Part shown: in pieces, positions 54,509 to 64,000 of the stretch | Layout: the number at the start of each line of letters is the position of its first letter | Numbering within the stretch: the first letter of the stretch is position 1 | DNA from: Pseudomonas flexibilis | GTDB lineage: Bacteria; Pseudomonadota; Gammaproteobacteria; Pseudomonadales; Pseudomonadaceae | Direction: 5' to 3' | DNA length: 64,000 nucleotides | NCBI RefSeq assembly: GCF_000802425.1 | Contig: NZ_JRUD01000003.1 | Span: 186,001 to 250,000 of the forward strand | The notes under the pieces: model-generated | What the model was told of the DNA's origin: nothing | Seen by the model: only the letters and a program-made list of their open reading frames with translations | Database searches by the model: none | Position numbers and translations under genes: made by a program

Positions 54509-54940
54509 ATGACGTACCGGATCGATTCATTGCCCGCGCTGCAATTCCCGCTCCTCGACAAGTTCTACCGGGCGCAGCGCAGCCACATGCGCGTTGCCCG
54601 GGCGGAGGGCGCCTGGGTCGCCCGCGAGCAGGAAATCATCGCCGGCGTCTGCCTGACGCCGGTTGCCGCCGGCCATTGGCTGACCAGTCTGCTGGTCGCC
54701 CCGCAGGCCCGGCAGCGCGGCGTGGCAGCCGCGCTATTGGCTCGGGTGCGGGCCGACACGGCGGGGCCGATCTGGCTGTTCTGCCATCCTGAACTGGAGG
54801 GTTTCTATCGGGGTCGGGGGTATCAGGCGTGTACGGCACTGCCCGAGGATCTGGCGAAGCGGCTGGAGCGCTACGGAAGAACCAAGTCGCTGCTGGCCAT
54901 GGTGAATGACGGCGAGGCGTCGAGCCGTGTTGCGAGCTGA
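54509..54940 (+). CDS. GNAT family N-acetyltransferase
   Basis: About 143 residues. The acetyl-CoA loop is QARQRGVAAALLARV after WLTSLLVAP (about residues 60-85); the C-terminal GFYRGRGYQAC closes the fold. Substrate unknown. ATG 54509 is preferred to 54494 by the family's usual N-terminus; the ribosome site is weak. Confidence 0.85.
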   Translation: MTYRIDSLPALQFPLLDKFYRAQRSHMRVARAEGAWVAREQEIIAGVCLTPVAAGHWLTSLLVAPQARQRGVAAALLARVRADTAGPIWLFCHPELEGFYRGRGYQACTALPEDLAKRLERYGRTKSLLAMVNDGEASSRVAS

Positions 54941-55137
54941 ACGGAACGCGTCACGGAAGGGGCGGCACTTCGGCACGCTCAAGCCATCGCTCCGGGCAGC
55001 ACAGGTGAACCCTGCACGCCATTTGCCCTCCACTGGATACGGCTGCTCGACCCTCGGGAGAAAGGTGCTCAGGCAAGCGATTCATGCAGTCGGAGGGCAA
55101 ACGCGATGCGGCTTTCTCTCGGCTCCGGAGGACTGAC

Positions 55138-55224
55138 ATGCTCAAGTTCCTGACAAGCGCCATCGGCATCATCTTCCTGATCGGCCTGATCGTGGTGATC
55201 GGCATCCTGATGCTCATCTTCTGA
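55138..55224 (+). CDS. 28-residue single-span membrane microprotein
   Basis: ATG 55138 to TGA 55222-55224 encodes MLKFLTSAIGIIFLIGLIVV plus GILMLIF-type hydrophobic residues, essentially one transmembrane helix. GGAGG stands seven bases before the ATG, an excellent ribosome site, and no larger frame competes. Function unknown; such proteins can regulate membrane complexes. Confidence 0.6.
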   Translation: MLKFLTSAIGIIFLIGLIVVIGILMLIF

Positions 55225-55318
55225 ACCGGTATCGGGTTTGCCAGGGGACGGCAGCCAAGGAGGCTGGGAGAGGCGGGTGGATCGTGCCGGCAGCTGCAGC
55301 CGGAAGACAAAAACAAGA

Positions 55319-55339
55319 AAGCCCGCGTTGAGCGGGCTT
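55319..55339 (-). terminator. Intrinsic terminator after tRNA-Met
   Basis: Minus strand AAGCCCGC-TCAA-CGCGGGCTT hairpin followed by TTCTTGTTTTTG. It lies nine bases beyond the tRNA 3' end. Confidence 0.85.
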
Positions 55340-55347
55340 CTTGAATA

Positions 55348-55424
55348 TGGTGGCTACACCGGGACTTGAACCTGGGACATCAGCATTATGAATGCTGCGC
55401 TCTAACCAACTGAGCTATGTAGCC
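55348..55424 (-). tRNA. tRNA-Met (anticodon CAT), elongator type
   Basis: Acceptor GGCTACA/TGTAGCC, D arm GCTC/GAGC, anticodon loop TTCATAA with anticodon CAT, T loop GTTCAAGTC, encoded CCA. The normal Watson-Crick first acceptor pair argues for the elongator rather than the initiator. 77 bases. Confidence 0.95.
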
Positions 55425-55682
55425 GGAATGGCGCGCATTATTCCTATCGGGCGGAAGCCTGTCAACACCTTTCCCTAAAAAAATCTCGTTGCTTTCAAGT
55501 GCTTAGCGAGCGCGCGCGTGAGCGCCCGCAGGCCGGCGTGTGGCTGACGCCACCGGCCATTACTTTGATACCATTGCGCGCCGGCCTTCGCTCAACGCTC
55601 TGGGTTGCGAATCGCCAGAGGTGGCAAAGGGATGGCCTGTCAGTGGTATATTTCGCGCGTTTTTTTCTCAGCGGGCCGGATC

Positions 55683-56399
55683 ATGGATCTATTGGAAGTA
55701 CATCATCTTGCGCGCAGCACCCATCAGGGAGCGAAGCTTCATGCCCAACTGGAAGGGCGGTTGTTCAGGGTCAGCGCCGGCGTCGTCACTCTGCACACCG
55801 ACCAGGGCATGTGGGTGGTGCCGCCGGGCTACATGGCCTGGGTGCCGCCCATGCAGCTGCACCTGCCGGTCAGCCATGGCGACATGCGCGGGCTGCGGCT
55901 GAACTTCGCGGAAGCCTGGAGCCGTGGGCAGATGCCGGCGCAGCCCCGGGTGATTCGCCAGAGCCAGCTGCTGGTGTCGCTGCTGGACGAGATGCCTCTG
56001 GATCCGAGCCTGAACACCATCTATCTGCAGGTCTTCGCCGACGCCTTCGCCCGCAAGCCGGCGCAGGACCTGTTCCTGCCGGTTCCACAGGATGAGCGGC
56101 TGCGCCAGATCACCCAGGGGTTGTTCGACAAGCCGGACAGCGATGCCGATCTGGATGACTGGGTCGAGATCATCGGCATGCCGCGCCGGACGCTGACCCG
56201 TCGCTTCCAGAAGGAAACCGGCCTGAGCTTCGCCCAATGGCGCCAGCAACTGCGACTGATGCTGGCCATGGAGCAGTTGGCCGCCGGCGAACCGGTTGCC
56301 GAGGTTGCTCCCCGTGTCGGCTATCAGAGCGTCAGCGCCTTCATTCAGGTGTTCCGCCGTGCCCTGGGCGAAACGCCCAAGAGCATGTTTGCAGCATGA
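55683..56399 (+). CDS. AraC family transcriptional regulator
   Basis: About 238 residues: N-terminal cupin-like sensor (LEGRLFRVSAGVVTLHTDQGMWVVPPGYMAWVPP) and C-terminal double helix-turn-helix. The two HTH motifs are DWVEIIGMPRRTLTRRFQKE and VAEVAPRVGYQSVSAFIQVF. I choose ATG 55683; the frame runs open to 55605. The 258 bases before it carry no gene apart from the divergent tRNA. The likely target may be the maoC-type gene 171 bases downstream. Confidence 0.9.
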   Translation: MDLLEVHHLARSTHQGAKLHAQLEGRLFRVSAGVVTLHTDQGMWVVPPGYMAWVPPMQLHLPVSHGDMRGLRLNFAEAWSRGQMPAQPRVIRQSQLLVSLLDEMPLDPSLNTIYLQVFADAFARKPAQDLFLPVPQDERLRQITQGLFDKPDSDADLDDWVEIIGMPRRTLTRRFQKETGLSFAQWRQQLRLMLAMEQLAAGEPVAEVAPRVGYQSVSAFIQVFRRALGETPKSMFAA

Positions 56400-56570
56400 T
56401 GCGACAGACTGCCGGATAGCCAAGCCGGCAGGTTGCCATTTCTCCTTCTCCATCTAGGCTTACGGCGCTCTATCCTGCCGGTTCCAAGAGAACCGGCGGG
56501 GTAGCGGCTGCCCGGCATTCCCTTTCTTTCTCTGCCGGGCACCTCAGTCAGCATGTGTAAGGAGACCATC

Positions 56571-57038
56571 ATGACTGCTGTCTTTCGCAACATTGACGAA
56601 CTGCTGGCCGCCGAGGGCCGGGAACTGGGCCATACCGAGTGGCTGGAGATGACCCAGGAGCGGGTCAACCTGTTCGCCGAAGCCACCGGGGATCACCAGT
56701 GGATCCATGTCGACCCCGAGCGCGCCGCCAGAACGCCGTTCGGAGGCTGCATCGCCCACGGCTACCTCACGCTGTCGCTGGCCAGCCTGTTCATCAATCA
56801 GCTGATGCGGGTGGAAAACCTGGCCATGGGCGTCAACTACGGCTGTGACAAGGTGCGCTTCCCGGCGCCGGTGAAGGTGGGCAGTCGGGTGCGCGGCCAA
56901 GCCGTGGTGCAGAAGGCCGAACGCATCGGCGACGCCGTGCAACTGGCGGTGCGCGTGACCGTGGAAGTCGAGGGGCAGGATAAGCCCGGCTGCGTGGCCG
57001 ACACCCTGGCGCGTTTCGTCTTCATGCCGGCCCGCTGA
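56571..57038 (+). CDS. MaoC family dehydratase
   Basis: 155 residues of the hot-dog fold R-hydratase group: the catalytic Asp/His motif lies in NLFAEATGDHQWIHVDPERA, followed by FGGCIAHGYLTLSLASLF. Members hydrate trans-2-enoyl-CoA to R-3-hydroxyacyl-CoA, or act on related thioesters. AAGGAG precedes the ATG. Convergent with and overlapping the end of the DUF2254 gene by 17 bases. Confidence 0.92.
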   Translation: MTAVFRNIDELLAAEGRELGHTEWLEMTQERVNLFAEATGDHQWIHVDPERAARTPFGGCIAHGYLTLSLASLFINQLMRVENLAMGVNYGCDKVRFPAPVKVGSRVRGQAVVQKAERIGDAVQLAVRVTVEVEGQDKPGCVADTLARFVFMPAR

Positions 57039-58341
57039 CCCGCGCCAGCAGCCGCAGCAGATCGTCACAGCGCCTGGCCACCTGCTGGCGATCTTCCTCG
57101 TCGTTCAGGCACTCGCCGGCGCGTCGGGCAACGCGCCGCCCATGTCTGGCGAGGCAGTCCCGCTGTTGCGGGCTGCGCAGGGCTGGGGCCACCACGGCGA
57201 GGGTATCCAGCAGTTTCAGGCTCACCGCCACACTCGAACAGCCGTATTCCCGGATCGGGTCGAATGCCGCATCGGCCAGGGCACAAAAGGTGAGCGGCGG
57301 GGCAATCAGCCGCAGCGTTCCGTCGCTGTCCAGCCGCTGTGGCGCTGGTGGCTGCCGGCCGGCGACCTGCACCAGGCCGATCCCCAGCCGATCCAGGCAG
57401 GCCATGGCGGTAAACGGGTCGTTGATGCCCGGCGACAGGGCGCGCACCGCGATTTCCACCAGTTGATTGACCACGAACAGCAGGTCCTGCCCGGCGGTAC
57501 GCTGATTGCCCAGCACGAACGCGGCATTGACCGCATCGGTCAGTGACGCCGCGTCAGCGCTGGGTGGTTGAGCCCACAGCAGCGGCTGTCCCGTGATCAG
57601 GTGCTCGCCGGGGCGACAGGCGAGGCGCAGGACCAGGTCGTGCTGGCGGGCCAGCGCCAGCAGCGCCTCCAGGTCAATGAACTGCAGGTAGCCCGAGTGC
57701 TGCGCCGGCACCGGCACGCCGTTCTCCGCCGCGGGTTCTGCCGATTTAGGGGCGGGAGTGCCGGCGGGTTCGGGAAACAGCTGCTCGATACCGGCGCAGA
57801 GCTCATGGCTGAGGCGAGCGATGATTTCGTTGGCCTGGATGGCGACCGAGACGTGGTGAATGAAGTAGATCAGCACGCCCAGGCTGAAAACCGCCAGCAG
57901 CACACCGAGGGTGACGGACAGGTGCGGTACGAAGGCCTCCGCCCCCTCGGCGTGGCGGATGGTGCGCAGCACCAGCAGGCAGTACAGGAACGTGGCCACG
58001 AAGATGCCCAACACCAGTTGGTAGGTGGTGTCGCGCATGAAGTTGCGCAGCAGGCGCGGGCCGAACTGGGACGAGGCGAGGGACAGGGTCACCAGGGTCA
58101 TGGAAAAGACGATGCCGACGATGGTGATCATCGAGCCGGCGATGGTGCCCAGCACCGTGCTGGCGCCCTCGGCGCCGCCGGTGAACAGCCAGCCGTCGAC
58201 ACGCAGGGCGCGCAGGGTGTCGCCACGGTCCAGAGCGGTGGTGGCGAGTGCCAGCCCGACCGCAGCGCAGGCCATGAGAATGGGCAGGAACCAGAAGCTG
58301 GAGCGCATCCGGTTCCAGTAACTGAACAGCTGTGCTTTCAC
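57022..58341 (-). CDS. DUF2254 family membrane protein
   Basis: About 440 residues with four N-terminal membrane segments (FWFLPILMACAAVGLALATT; TIAGSMITIVGIVFSMTLVTLSLAS; LGIFVATFLYCLLVL; LGVLLAVFSLGVLIYFIHHVSVAIQ) and a long cytoplasmic domain with RTAGQDLLFVVNQLVEIAVRALSPGINDPFTA, the DUF2254 hallmark. Function unknown. The start is uncertain: GTG 58341 is chosen, but the frame is open to 58449 (TTG), and a Met start at RMRSSF is possible. Confidence 0.82.
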   Translation of the reverse strand: MKAQLFSYWNRMRSSFWFLPILMACAAVGLALATTALDRGDTLRALRVDGWLFTGGAEGASTVLGTIAGSMITIVGIVFSMTLVTLSLASSQFGPRLLRNFMRDTTYQLVLGIFVATFLYCLLVLRTIRHAEGAEAFVPHLSVTLGVLLAVFSLGVLIYFIHHVSVAIQANEIIARLSHELCAGIEQLFPEPAGTPAPKSAEPAAENGVPVPAQHSGYLQFIDLEALLALARQHDLVLRLACRPGEHLITGQPLLWAQPPSADAASLTDAVNAAFVLGNQRTAGQDLLFVVNQLVEIAVRALSPGINDPFTAMACLDRLGIGLVQVAGRQPPAPQRLDSDGTLRLIAPPLTFCALADAAFDPIREYGCSSVAVSLKLLDTLAVVAPALRSPQQRDCLARHGRRVARRAGECLNDEEDRQQVARRCDDLLRLLARVSGPA

Positions 58342-58485
58342 TCCGGAGACCGTACTCTGAGCATCCACTGCATCGGAGTGTGCAAGCGCGACGGTGTTCC
58401 GCAGGGGGACGACCCGGCAGCCTGGAATTTCCCCTTGCGCTGCGATCAAAGGAAAGTCTGTAGGAACCTACACGAGGAGAGCGAG

Positions 58486-58914
58486 ATGGAAACGCAGGAA
58501 CTGCATCGCGGGCGGTTGATCGACCATATCCAACTGGTGGTGAGGGACCTGCCCGCCAGCCAGGTGTTCTACCAGGCCGTCTGCGCCGCCCTGGAGATTC
58601 CCATGGGAGGGGTGGGGGAGGGCTACTTCTGGATCGACGAGCTGTTCGTCTCGACGGCCGACAGCCCGGCGGCGCTGGGGCAACTGACTGGGCGCCATCA
58701 CCTGGCCTTCCAGGCGAAGAGTCCGACCATGGTCGATGCCTTCCACAAGGCCGCCCTGGCCAGCGGTGGCACCGACAACGGGGCGCCCGGCGAGCGCGAG
58801 TACCACCCGGGTTACTACGCCGCCTTCGTCCTTGACCCCGACGGCAACAACATCGAAGCCGTGTACCACGGGCCGGCGCAGCGCAGCGCGGAGTCGGTGC
58901 TGATCTCGTTCTGA
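58486..58914 (+). CDS. VOC family (glyoxalase-like) protein
   Basis: 142 residues of the vicinal oxygen chelate fold: IDHIQLVVRDLPASQVFYQA opens it (metal His), HHLAFQAKSPTMVDAFHKAA supplies the second module, and YYAAFVLDPDGNNIEAVYHG the Glu ligand. Substrate unknown. GAGGAGA precedes the ATG. The longer frame upstream is antisense to the DUF2254 gene and is not used. Confidence 0.9.
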   Translation: METQELHRGRLIDHIQLVVRDLPASQVFYQAVCAALEIPMGGVGEGYFWIDELFVSTADSPAALGQLTGRHHLAFQAKSPTMVDAFHKAALASGGTDNGAPGEREYHPGYYAAFVLDPDGNNIEAVYHGPAQRSAESVLISF

Positions 58915-59109
58915 AGAAGGTGGCCGCCCTCACTCCACCCGGCACTAGGCAGAGGACGCCGGGTGGACAGGGCAGTACGCCATCCGTTCGCCTCAGTCAA
59001 CGCAATGGGGCTGTTGTCCAACCTGCTTATTCCACCGTGCAGACCGCTCTGGCCTGGTGGCGCGAGCTCGCCGACAATGCCGCTACCCTCTCATCCTTGC
59101 AGGCATGCA

Positions 59110-59880
59110 ATGCACAACCGATATGGAAAACTCGCCTCCTGGGTTTACAACCTGGACAAGCCGGTAGGTCGGTCATTCGGTGACCTGGAGTTTTATCGCC
59201 ATCGCCTCGAACAATGCGATGGCCCTATTCTGGAGCCTGCCGTCGGCAACGGGCGCATTTACGTCCCCTTGCTGGAAGCTGGCTTCCCAATCGAGGGCTT
59301 CGATGCTTCCAGTGAGATGCTCGGTTATTGCGATGCAGCGTGCCGCAAGCGAGATCTACCGGCTGCGTTGACCCGGCAGACATTTGAGAACTTCTCCTAC
59401 GACAAGCGCTTTGGCGCCATCATCATCCCGGCAGGGTCGTTTCAATTGCTTACCGAAAGCGCTTCAGCCACTTCTGTGCTGGAGCGATTGCATTATCACC
59501 TCGCACCCAGCGGTCGTTTGATCATCGATCTTGACCCGATATGCAGCTTTCTCGAACCCTCAGCAGCCTCTACATCTGTTCGGACGTGGGTGACTGAAGA
59601 AGGCGATCTGCTGACGTTGACCGATCAGCGGGTTGAGACTCGCTATCTCGCCCAGACGACCCTTTCCCACCTTCGCTACGAGCACTGGCGTGATGGCCGC
59701 TTGCTACGAACTGAGCTCGATCTGTTCAAGCTGCGCTGGTGGGGCGTTGAGGAGTTCGCTCTTGCGCTGCGTGCTGCGGGCTTTGTGGATATTGAGATTT
59801 CGGGCAACTACCAGCACGGCCAGGGACCGCTTGAGGGCCAGACGATAATCAGCTTCGAGGCGAGGCGCGCGACGTTTTGA
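59110..59880 (+). CDS. Class I SAM-dependent methyltransferase
   Basis: 256 residues: glycine-rich SAM motif ILEPAVGNGRIYVPLLEAG (about residues 36-54), acidic end of strand 2 in IEGFDASSEML, and motif IV region AIIIPAGSFQLLT. GC is lower than in neighbours, which hints at acquisition. ATG 59110 has only a weak ribosome site. Substrate unknown. Confidence 0.85.
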   Translation: MHNRYGKLASWVYNLDKPVGRSFGDLEFYRHRLEQCDGPILEPAVGNGRIYVPLLEAGFPIEGFDASSEMLGYCDAACRKRDLPAALTRQTFENFSYDKRFGAIIIPAGSFQLLTESASATSVLERLHYHLAPSGRLIIDLDPICSFLEPSAASTSVRTWVTEEGDLLTLTDQRVETRYLAQTTLSHLRYEHWRDGRLLRTELDLFKLRWWGVEEFALALRAAGFVDIEISGNYQHGQGPLEGQTIISFEARRATF

Positions 59881-59981
59881 GGTTGCCACGATGGTCATGA
59901 CCGTCATCTTGTCTCGGCCTCTGTAACCAGCGACTTTCTTGCGGCTGTTTCATGGGGGGGGCTTGCACCGTTTTCAGTGTG

Positions 59982-60881
59982 TCAAAGTCCTCCGCCGAAA
60001 CGATATTGCCAAACAATGCCTACGGCATCGTATTGACTGCCCGTACGGGTAAAAGCGCCATTACTGGCGAACAGTTTCAGCGAATGGTTCCGACTCAACG
60101 GCAGCGTGAGCGTGCCACCGTAGCGTGTATTTTCCTGAAAGTCGCGGTTGCTGGCCCCGTCGATTGAGGTACTTCCACCCGCGAAATAGGTCATGTCCAG
60201 TGCTGCCCAAATACCATTGCTGAAGGAATAGATAATATGACCTTGGACTTGATAAATAGGGTCCTGAGAAACCGTGCGATTTCCGAGGAAATCATCATTG
60301 TCGGTGAAAAAAGTTCCTGCGCCAGACAATTCCAGTGTTAATGCGCCCAGACGCTTGGAAATCCCCAGCTCGGGTTTGAATGACCAGCGATTGTTGCCGA
60401 GGTTTATGAGCCTGTCCGAATCGTATTGGCCCAGCGGCGCCGTGATCGCCAGGCTGGCGCCAATAATCAAATCCTGTTGATACCGGGCGAACTCATTCAG
60501 GGGCAGAGCTGGGGCGCCATATAGGTTAACCGAGAAGCGAAACCTTGGATCGATAAGTCCCGTGACATAGCGCTCTACGGGCTCGCCGTCAAAAAGAGCA
60601 GTGCCCTGCAGTTTTGCCTGGGGGACAACAATATCGAACTTTCCGGAGCGACCCCACACGTCCAGGGATCTGGCATAGGCAAACACGATTGTGTCGATAT
60701 CGATCTTGCCATCTTCGAGCGGTACCGAAGGGTTGGCGGTCACGCTGCCCTCAGTCTTGCTGTAACCCATGAGCAGGAAATTAATCCCGACAGGTGTATT
60801 GGCGTAAGACCTGGGCTCGAGATCTTCTGCTTCTGCTCCGTAGGCGACTAACATGAGCGACGCGCATAGTAGATATCTCAT
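59982..60881 (-). CDS. MetA-pathway-type outer membrane transporter/porin
   Basis: 299 residues with a signal peptide (MRYLLCASLMLVAYGAEAED) and a beta-barrel-like pattern ending WQYRFGGGL. It fits the Phenol_MetA_deg family of putative outer-membrane transporters (N-terminus YANTPVGINFLLMGYSKTEG is typical). Substrate unknown. GC lower than the flanks. The 230 bases before it (60882-61112) hold the ychF terminator and nothing else evident. Confidence 0.8.
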   Translation of the reverse strand: MRYLLCASLMLVAYGAEAEDLEPRSYANTPVGINFLLMGYSKTEGSVTANPSVPLEDGKIDIDTIVFAYARSLDVWGRSGKFDIVVPQAKLQGTALFDGEPVERYVTGLIDPRFRFSVNLYGAPALPLNEFARYQQDLIIGASLAITAPLGQYDSDRLINLGNNRWSFKPELGISKRLGALTLELSGAGTFFTDNDDFLGNRTVSQDPIYQVQGHIIYSFSNGIWAALDMTYFAGGSTSIDGASNRDFQENTRYGGTLTLPLSRNHSLKLFASNGAFTRTGSQYDAVGIVWQYRFGGGL

Positions 60882-61038
60882 CCGCTTGCTTCCTACGCCC
60901 TGAGATTTTCCTCAGCGTTGTTTTTGAATGTAGAGCATCTCTATGCGCCTGGCCGCTACCACCACAGCAGCCGGTAGCATGACTGCTCCTGACGGCAGGC
61001 TCGGCTTTCTGCCACCTGCCTATTTTGCAGGTGCATAA

Positions 61039-61074
61039 GAAAAAACCCCTTGCAGCCAATGACTGCAAGGGGTT
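61039..61074 (-). terminator. Intrinsic terminator after ychF
   Basis: Minus strand AACCCCTTGCAG / CTGCAAGGGGTT, 12-bp perfect stem (61074-61063 and 61055-61044) with a 7-base loop, followed by TTTTT. A textbook terminator for the prs-rplY-pth-ychF direction. Confidence 0.92.
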
Positions 61075-61112
61075 CGGTGTCCACCAAGGTCCGCTGAGAG
61101 CCAGCGCAATCC

Positions 61113-62213
<1,101 letters not shown>

Positions 62214-62246
62214 GGTGTATCCCTCGCGAATCGAAAAGGGGAGTGA

Positions 62247-62831
62247 TCAGGCTTTCTGGCTGTGCAGCGTCTGCATGGCCTTGGTCCAGTCGCCAGCCAG
62301 GATCTCTGGAACAACGCCCAGGGCGTGGTCGATGCTCTTGTCCAGCAGCTCCTGCTCGCTGCGCGGCGCGCGGCTGAGCACGAAGCCGGACACCAGGCTG
62401 GCGTGGCCGGGATGGCCGATGCCCAGGCGCAGACGATGAAAACCGTTGTTGTTGCCGAGCTGGGCGATGATGTCGCGCAGTCCGTTGTGCCCGCCGTGTC
62501 CGCCGCCTTTCTTGAGCTTCGCGACGCCGGGGGGCATGTCGAGTTCGTCGTGGGCCACCAGGATCGCATCGGGCTCGATGCGGTAGAACCGGGCCAGCGC
62601 GGCGACGGCCTGTCCGCTGCGGTTCATGTAGGTGGTGGGGATGAGCAGACGAACGTCCTGACCCTGATGGGTGAACTTGCCCACCAGGCCGAAATACTTC
62701 TTGTCGAGAACCAGGCGCACGCCCTTGGCGTCGGCAAGGCGCTCAACGAAAAGGGCCCCTGCGTTATGCCGGGTCTGGTCGTATTCGGGGCCTGGATTAC
62801 CCAGGCCGACGATCAGTTGTACGGCAGTCAC
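62247..62831 (-). CDS. pth: Peptidyl-tRNA hydrolase
   Basis: 194 residues; recycles peptidyl-tRNA released from ribosomes. [20 protein letters not shown] holds the catalytic His and the N-terminal motif; [19 protein letters not shown] and [27 protein letters not shown] are the conserved substrate loops. Standard neighbour of rplY. Confidence 0.97.
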   Translation of the reverse strand: MTAVQLIVGLGNPGPEYDQTRHNAGALFVERLADAKGVRLVLDKKYFGLVGKFTHQGQDVRLLIPTTYMNRSGQAVAALARFYRIEPDAILVAHDELDMPPGVAKLKKGGGHGGHNGLRDIIAQLGNNNGFHRLRLGIGHPGHASLVSGFVLSRAPRSEQELLDKSIDHALGVVPEILAGDWTKAMQTLHSQKA

Positions 62832-62853
62832 GTCAGGGGCCCTTCCTTAAGCG

Positions 62854-62876
62854 GCTGCCGCGCAACGCGCGGCAGC
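62854..62876 (-). terminator. Hairpin between rplY and pth
   Basis: GCTGCCGCGC (62854-62863) and GCGCGGCAGC (62867-62876), perfect 10-bp stem with AAC loop. It lies ten bases after the rplY stop. No T run, so readthrough into pth is likely. Confidence 0.55.
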
Positions 62877-62886
62877 GCCAGTTGCA

Positions 62887-63468
62887 TTACTCGGCGCGCG
62901 AGGCGTGGATGTTGGCCACGGCCAGGTTGTTGCCGTGGGCCAGGGCCACCAGTTGAACGCCCTTCGGCAGCTTCAGGTCGGACAGGTGCAGAATCTGGCC
63001 GACTTCGACGTTGCTCAGATCAACTTCGATGAACTCCGGCAGGTCCTTGGCTTCGCAGGACACTTCCACTTCGCTGATCACGTGGGACACTTCGCCGCCT
63101 TGCTGCTTCACGCCCACCGAATTTTCGGCGTTGATGAAGTGCAGGGGAACGCTGGTGGTCATCTTCTGGCCGGCAACGACGCGCACGAAGTCGGCGTGCA
63201 GCACGAAGCTCTTGGCCGGGTGACGCTGCAGGGCCTTGATGACCACGTCTTCGGCCTTGCCGTCGATGGTCAGGCTGATGACGCTGCTGTAGGTGGCTTC
63301 GTTTTCCAGCGCCTTGGCGAAGTCCTTGGCCAGCAGGCTGATGGATTGCGGAGCCTTGTCGCCGCCGTAGACAACGGCGGGAACCAGGTTGGCGTTACGA
63401 CGCAGGCGGCGGCTCGCACCTTTCCCCAGGTCGGAACGCGCTTCGGCATTCAGGGTGATCTTGGTCAT
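62887..63468 (-). CDS. rplY: 50S ribosomal protein L25/Ctc
   Basis: 193 residues, the long Ctc form: N-terminal L25 5S-rRNA-binding domain ([23 protein letters not shown]) plus the C-terminal TL5 domain ([26 protein letters not shown]). Between prs and pth, its normal place in Pseudomonas. Confidence 0.96.
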   Translation of the reverse strand: MTKITLNAEARSDLGKGASRRLRRNANLVPAVVYGGDKAPQSISLLAKDFAKALENEATYSSVISLTIDGKAEDVVIKALQRHPAKSFVLHADFVRVVAGQKMTTSVPLHFINAENSVGVKQQGGEVSHVISEVEVSCEAKDLPEFIEVDLSNVEVGQILHLSDLKLPKGVQLVALAHGNNLAVANIHASRAE

Positions 63469-63532
63469 GTTGTATCTCCAGATATACGTGTCGCCCGCAC
63501 GCTTGCGACCAGCGTTTGGGCGACTCGGAAAA

Positions 63533-63551
63533 GCCCCGCGTCAGGCGGGGC
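63533..63551 (-). terminator. Intrinsic terminator after prs
   Basis: Minus strand GCCCCGC-CTGAC-GCGGGGC followed by TTTTCC, 36 bases after the prs stop. Confidence 0.8.
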
Positions 63552-63586
63552 GTTTGTGTTCAGCGCGATAGCTGGCGGCAGGGCCG

Positions 63587-64000
63587 TCAGCTGCGAAACA
63601 TTGCGCTGATCGATTCTTCGTTGCTGATGCGGCGTACCGCTTCGGCGACCACCGGGGCGATGTCCAGCTGGCGAATGCGCGGGCACGCCTGCGCCGCCGG
63701 GGACAGCGGGATGGTGTTGGTGACCACCACTTCGTCGAGCGCGGAGCCTTCGATGTTCTCGATGGCGCGGCCGGACAGCACGGGGTGGGTGCAATAGGCA
63801 TAAACGCGTTCGGCGCCGTGGTCCTTGAGGGCCTTGGCGGCCAGGCACAGGGTGCCGGCGGTATCGACCATGTCGTCGACCAGCACGCAGGTGCGGCCTT
63901 CGACATCGCCGATGATGTGCATGACTTCGGACACGTTGGCCTTGGGGCGACGCTTGTCGATGATCGCCAGGTCCACGCCCAGGCTCTTGGCCACGGCGCG
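63587..64000 (-). CDS. prs: Ribose-phosphate pyrophosphokinase, C-terminal part
   Basis: Makes PRPP from ribose 5-phosphate and ATP. Only the last ~137 codons are here; the gene runs off the window. The PRPP-binding loop [33 protein letters not shown] and the C-terminal [21 protein letters not shown] identify it. Confidence 0.96.
   Translation of the reverse strand, partial: RAVAKSLGVDLAIIDKRRPKANVSEVMHIIGDVEGRTCVLVDDMVDTAGTLCLAAKALKDHGAERVYAYCTHPVLSGRAIENIEGSALDEVVVTNTIPLSPAAQACPRIRQLDIAPVVAEAVRRISNEESISAMFRS

Noticed and set aside
57568-58485. Plus-strand extension of the VOC gene, making a 448-residue product
   Set aside because: It lies antisense to the DUF2254 gene, and the VOC fold begins only after ATG 58486, which has a strong ribosome site.

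Overview
The window is GC-rich chromosomal DNA from a gammaproteobacterium, almost certainly a Pseudomonas. The evidence is the fliEFGHIJ-hptB-fliKLMNOPQR-flhB order, the flgZ-flgN-flgM / flgA / cheV-cheR cluster, the prs-rplY-pth-ychF block with a nearby tRNA-Met, a cobalamin-riboswitch btuB-cob operon, and sigma-54 (-24/-12) promoters before the flagellar units. I cannot fix the species from sequence alone.

Layout. 1-1641: tail of an unknown gene, rnd (RNase D) and ycgL. 1823-15062: a long flagellar basal-body and export operon, with sigma-54 promoter matches before fliE, fliK and fliL. fliF carries an in-frame amber codon (TAG, 2564-2566), so the MS-ring gene is broken as written although every other gene of the block looks intact. 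15128-15202: tRNA-Arg(CCT), the integration target of a ~9.2-kb island. 15203-24497: the island. It has a P4-type tyrosine integrase, an AT-rich small membrane protein, a PIN-like protein, a ~1,100-residue protein I assign to the poorly described VPA1262 family (with a possible PLD-like centre), a 46-residue small gene and a RepA-like AAA ATPase. A 135-bp direct repeat (131/135 identical) brackets the island. A second, internal ~280-bp direct repeat brackets the VPA1262-type gene. This internal cassette is my best candidate for an undescribed system, probably defence.

24628-27832: a three-gene surface-glycan mini-locus (flippase, TupA-like ATP-grasp, family-2 glycosyltransferase). 28092-32366: ordinary accessory genes (small membrane protein, GFA-family protein, ABC-F ATPase, acetyltransferase, DUF3833 lipoprotein, chalcone-isomerase-like protein). 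32505-41192: cobalamin riboswitch, btuB, an S-component-like membrane protein and cobO-cobB-cbiB-cobD-cobQ-cobU, packed with overlapping starts and stops. 41349-45519: DUF898 and M48 pair, a periplasmic protein and a gamma-glutamylpolyamine synthetase-like enzyme.

45541-49974: second flagellar/chemotaxis cluster (flgZ, flgN, flgM with a FliA promoter, flgA, cheV, cheR). 50039-53980: EamA exporter and modABC-modE with a clear ModE box; ModC lacks its usual C-terminal TOBE domain, while ModE carries two Mop repeats. 53987-60881: small secreted, acetyltransferase, AraC, MaoC, DUF2254, VOC, methyltransferase and porin-like genes around a tRNA-Met. 61113-64000 (minus strand): ychF, pth, rplY and the 3' part of prs, which runs off the end.

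The two flagellar clusters fit the known Pseudomonas cascade: RpoN/FleQ-type promoters drive the basal body, and FlgM under FliA holds late genes until the hook is complete. If the fliF stop is real and not suppressed, that cascade would stall at its first structure.
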